The notes under the pieces: generated by a model
Databases searched by the model: none
What the model was told of the DNA's origin: nothing
The model's input: the letters and a program-made list of their open reading frames with translations, nothing else
Position numbers and translations under genes: made by a program
Source of the DNA: Actinomycetota bacterium
GTDB lineage: Bacteria; Actinomycetota; Acidimicrobiia; Acidimicrobiales; CADCSY01
Direction: 5' to 3'
Assembly: GCA_016781135.1 (NCBI GenBank)
Contig: JADDQY010000019.1
Span: 1-53,973 of the forward strand
Length of the DNA stretch: 53,973 nt
Shown here: one piece after another, positions 52,498-53,973 of the stretch
Position numbering within the stretch: the first letter of the stretch is position 1
Layout of the letters: every line of letters begins with the position of its first letter

Positions 52498-53712
52498 GTG
52501 CGCCGGCTGGCGGTGGCGGTCCTCGTGGTGGTCGCCTGGCTGCTAGGGGCGGGGACGGCCTGGCCCCAGGCTGTTGCCACCAGGTCCATCGACGACGCCG
52601 CATCGGAGCTGCGCCGGAGCCCGGTGTACCAGCACCCCGATGCCGAGCGGCGCCTCGCCGCCGGTGCCCTCGACGACCTGGCCGAGCGGATCGCCGAGGG
52701 GGACACCCCCATCTTTGTCGCCGTCCTTCCCGCAGCCGCGACCGAGGAGGCGGGCGGCGACCCCGGCTCGGTGCCGGCGGCCCTGGGCGACGCCACCGGC
52801 TTGCCCGGGACCTACGCCGTCGTCGTGGGCAACAGCTTCCGGGCGGCGAGCAACCAGCTGGAGCGAGGTCGGGCGCCGGCGCTGGCCACCTCGGCGTTCC
52901 AGGCCCGCAGCGAGGAGGGCACCGAGGCGGTGCTGGTCGAGTTCGTCCAGCGGGTGCAGGCGGCGGCCGGCCGGGGCTCGGCCGACCCCTCGGGCTCCGG
53001 TAACCGCGGGGCCGACGGCGGCGACGGCGGGAGCACGACGCTGCTGGTGCTGGCCGCCCTCGGCGGTGCCGGGTTCCTGTTCTGGCGCCGGGGGCGGCGT
53101 CGCCAGAGCCAGGAGGAGCACCGGCGCGAGGGCGAAGCCGACCGCCAGCTCCTCGGGGCCGAGCTCTCCGTGCTGGCTGACGACGTCATGGCCCTGGAGC
53201 CCCAGGTGACGCTGCACCCCGAGGCCCGGGCCGACTACGACGCCGGTGTGAGCCGCTACCGGGCCGGGCAGGCCGCCCTCGAGTACGCCGGCGACGACAT
53301 TGACTACGTCCGGGTGGGCCGGGTCATCGCCGAGGGCCGCTACGCCATGAACCGGGCCCGGGCTCGGGTGGAGGGCAGGGAGCCGCCCCCGCCTCCGGAG
53401 GAGCTGCGGGTCCCCGGCCGCCACGACGAACCCGCGCTCGACCTCGACGAGCGCGGCCGGCCGGTCTACGTGGGAGGCGCCGAGCCGTTCTACGGCGGCG
53501 GGTGGTTCGGTGGGGGCGGCGGGCTGTTCACCGGCCTGCTGCTCGGCCAGATGCTCGGCGGGCCCTTTGGGTGGGGCGGGTGGGGCTACGGCCACCACCC
53601 CCACGACGGAGGCGGCGACGTCGGGGGTGACTGGGGGGGCGACATCGGCGGCGGCGACTGGGGTGGGGGCGACTTCGGTGGCGGCGACTTCGGCGGTGGC
53701 GACTGGGGCTGA
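52498..53712 (+). CDS. Rv1476/DUF6676-like membrane protein with a Gly-rich tail
   Basis: 404 residues. A signal or membrane anchor (RRLAVAVLVVVAWLLGAGTA) leads to a TPM-like domain at about 25-155 (LAAGALDDLAERIAEGDTPI, then FVAVLPAAA and VVVGNSFRAASNQL). A second helix follows at about 185 (TTLLVLAALGGAGFLFW), then a long helical cytoplasmic part and a tail of GGGDWGGGDFGGGD repeats. Mycobacterial Rv1476 and its relatives have this arrangement and no firm function. GTG 52498 has AGGAGG 5 bases before it, which is better than GTG 52492. Confidence 0.8.
   Translation: MRRLAVAVLVVVAWLLGAGTAWPQAVATRSIDDAASELRRSPVYQHPDAERRLAAGALDDLAERIAEGDTPIFVAVLPAAATEEAGGDPGSVPAALGDATGLPGTYAVVVGNSFRAASNQLERGRAPALATSAFQARSEEGTEAVLVEFVQRVQAAAGRGSADPSGSGNRGADGGDGGSTTLLVLAALGGAGFLFWRRGRRRQSQEEHRREGEADRQLLGAELSVLADDVMALEPQVTLHPEARADYDAGVSRYRAGQAALEYAGDDIDYVRVGRVIAEGRYAMNRARARVEGREPPPPPEELRVPGRHDEPALDLDERGRPVYVGGAEPFYGGGWFGGGGGLFTGLLLGQMLGGPFGWGGWGYGHHPHDGGGDVGGDWGGDIGGGDWGGGDFGGGDFGGGDWG
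53601..53710 (+). repeat. Gly/Asp/Trp codon repeat in the Rv1476-like tail
   Basis: An irregular tandem of GGCGACTGGGGTGGG and GGCGACTTCGGTGGC type units encodes GGDWGGGDFGGGDFGG. It is slippage-prone and could vary between strains. Confidence 0.6.
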
Positions 53713-53843
53713 ACCGGGGTGCCCGCGGCATGGTGCCGCTGGGGCACGGCCGGTGTGACGGGTGATGGCCGCCGCGGCGCGCCGTAGCGCCGTCTGGAAG
53801 AGTTTCGGGTGGCCCTGGGTGGTGTCGAGGAGGGGGTTCGGCG

Positions 53844-53973
53844 TTGCGGTTCCGGAGCGGGGCACAGCTCGACCCGTCGCAGGTGTCGGACCGTCGAGGG
53901 CGTGGGGCGGTGGCGATCGGCGGCGGCGGTGGGCTGATCGGCCTGATCGTGCTCGTGATGTCCCTGGCGGCCG
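53844..53973 (+). CDS. YpfJ-like neutral zinc metallopeptidase, 5' part only
   Basis: The frame runs off the window. The first 43 codons begin LRFRSGAQLDPSQVSDRRGR, then GAVAIGGGGGLIGLIVLVMS. This is the beginning of the neutral zinc metallopeptidase (YpfJ) family: an MRFR start, a basic DRRG stretch, IGGGGG and a membrane helix. The catalytic HExxH part would be beyond 53973. A TTG start is used, with GGAGG about 10 bases upstream. Confidence 0.7.
   Translation, partial: MRFRSGAQLDPSQVSDRRGRGAVAIGGGGGLIGLIVLVMSLAA

Overview
The window is very GC-rich (around 70 percent by eye) and looks like an actinobacterial chromosome, most likely class Acidimicrobiia. The evidence is two WhiB-type iron-sulfur regulators, a sigE / anti-sigma / htrA / tat neighbourhood like that of mycobacteria, an F420-type FrhB-family enzyme, a ROK glucokinase, a Pst/PhoU/SenX3-RegX3-like phosphate block, many GTG starts and many genes with no Shine-Dalgarno. 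The class assignment is inference. I found no rRNA, tRNA or CRISPR array.

Layout. 1-0.4 kb: remnant of a group II intron reverse transcriptase. 0.5-8.9 kb: housekeeping run of mfd, a lipoprotein PPIase, mazG (YabN-like), a membrane protein, enolase and an FtsB/DivIC-like protein. 9.0-12.0 kb: an ECF sigma gene and its anti-sigma-like partner, separated by a lower-GC insert carrying a metzincin lipoprotein and very small genes. 12.2-16.2 kb: GH15 glucanohydrolase/trehalase with a small partner ORF, then an acyl-CoA-ligase-like enzyme. 16.3-22.7 kb: small or unknown proteins, ChaB-like, FrhB-like, RNase HII, an Nfu-N-like protein, WhiB and formiminotransferase. 22.7-26.3 kb: tatA, SigE-type sigma, zinc-type anti-sigma, WhiB and HtrA, with three ECF-type promoters sharing one architecture. 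26.3-31.8 kb: glucokinase and a polyphosphate block (ppk, CYTH-CHAD, Nudix). 32.3-43.5 kb: phosphate block with a broken phoD, a broken glycerophosphodiester phosphodiesterase, an intact phoX, pstSCAB, two phoU genes and a histidine kinase / response regulator pair, with PHO-box-like repeats. 43.7-54 kb: MFS transporter, phosphoesterase, DUF2342 protein, epimerase-like protein, a second HtrA, methyltransferase, cysteine desulfurase plus mnmA, an Rv1476-like protein, and the start of a YpfJ-like metallopeptidase that runs off the window.

How it works together. Polyphosphate synthesis and binding genes sit a few kilobases before the phosphate uptake and sensing genes, so about 16 kb is devoted to phosphate. 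The sigE block is a cell-envelope stress module in which the sigma gene, a WhiB gene and the protease gene carry matching GGAAC-N17-CGTW elements. Across the whole window a TANNNT hexamer ends 6-9 bases before the start codon of at least fifteen genes or ORFs. This suggests widespread leaderless transcription, and I used it to choose several starts.
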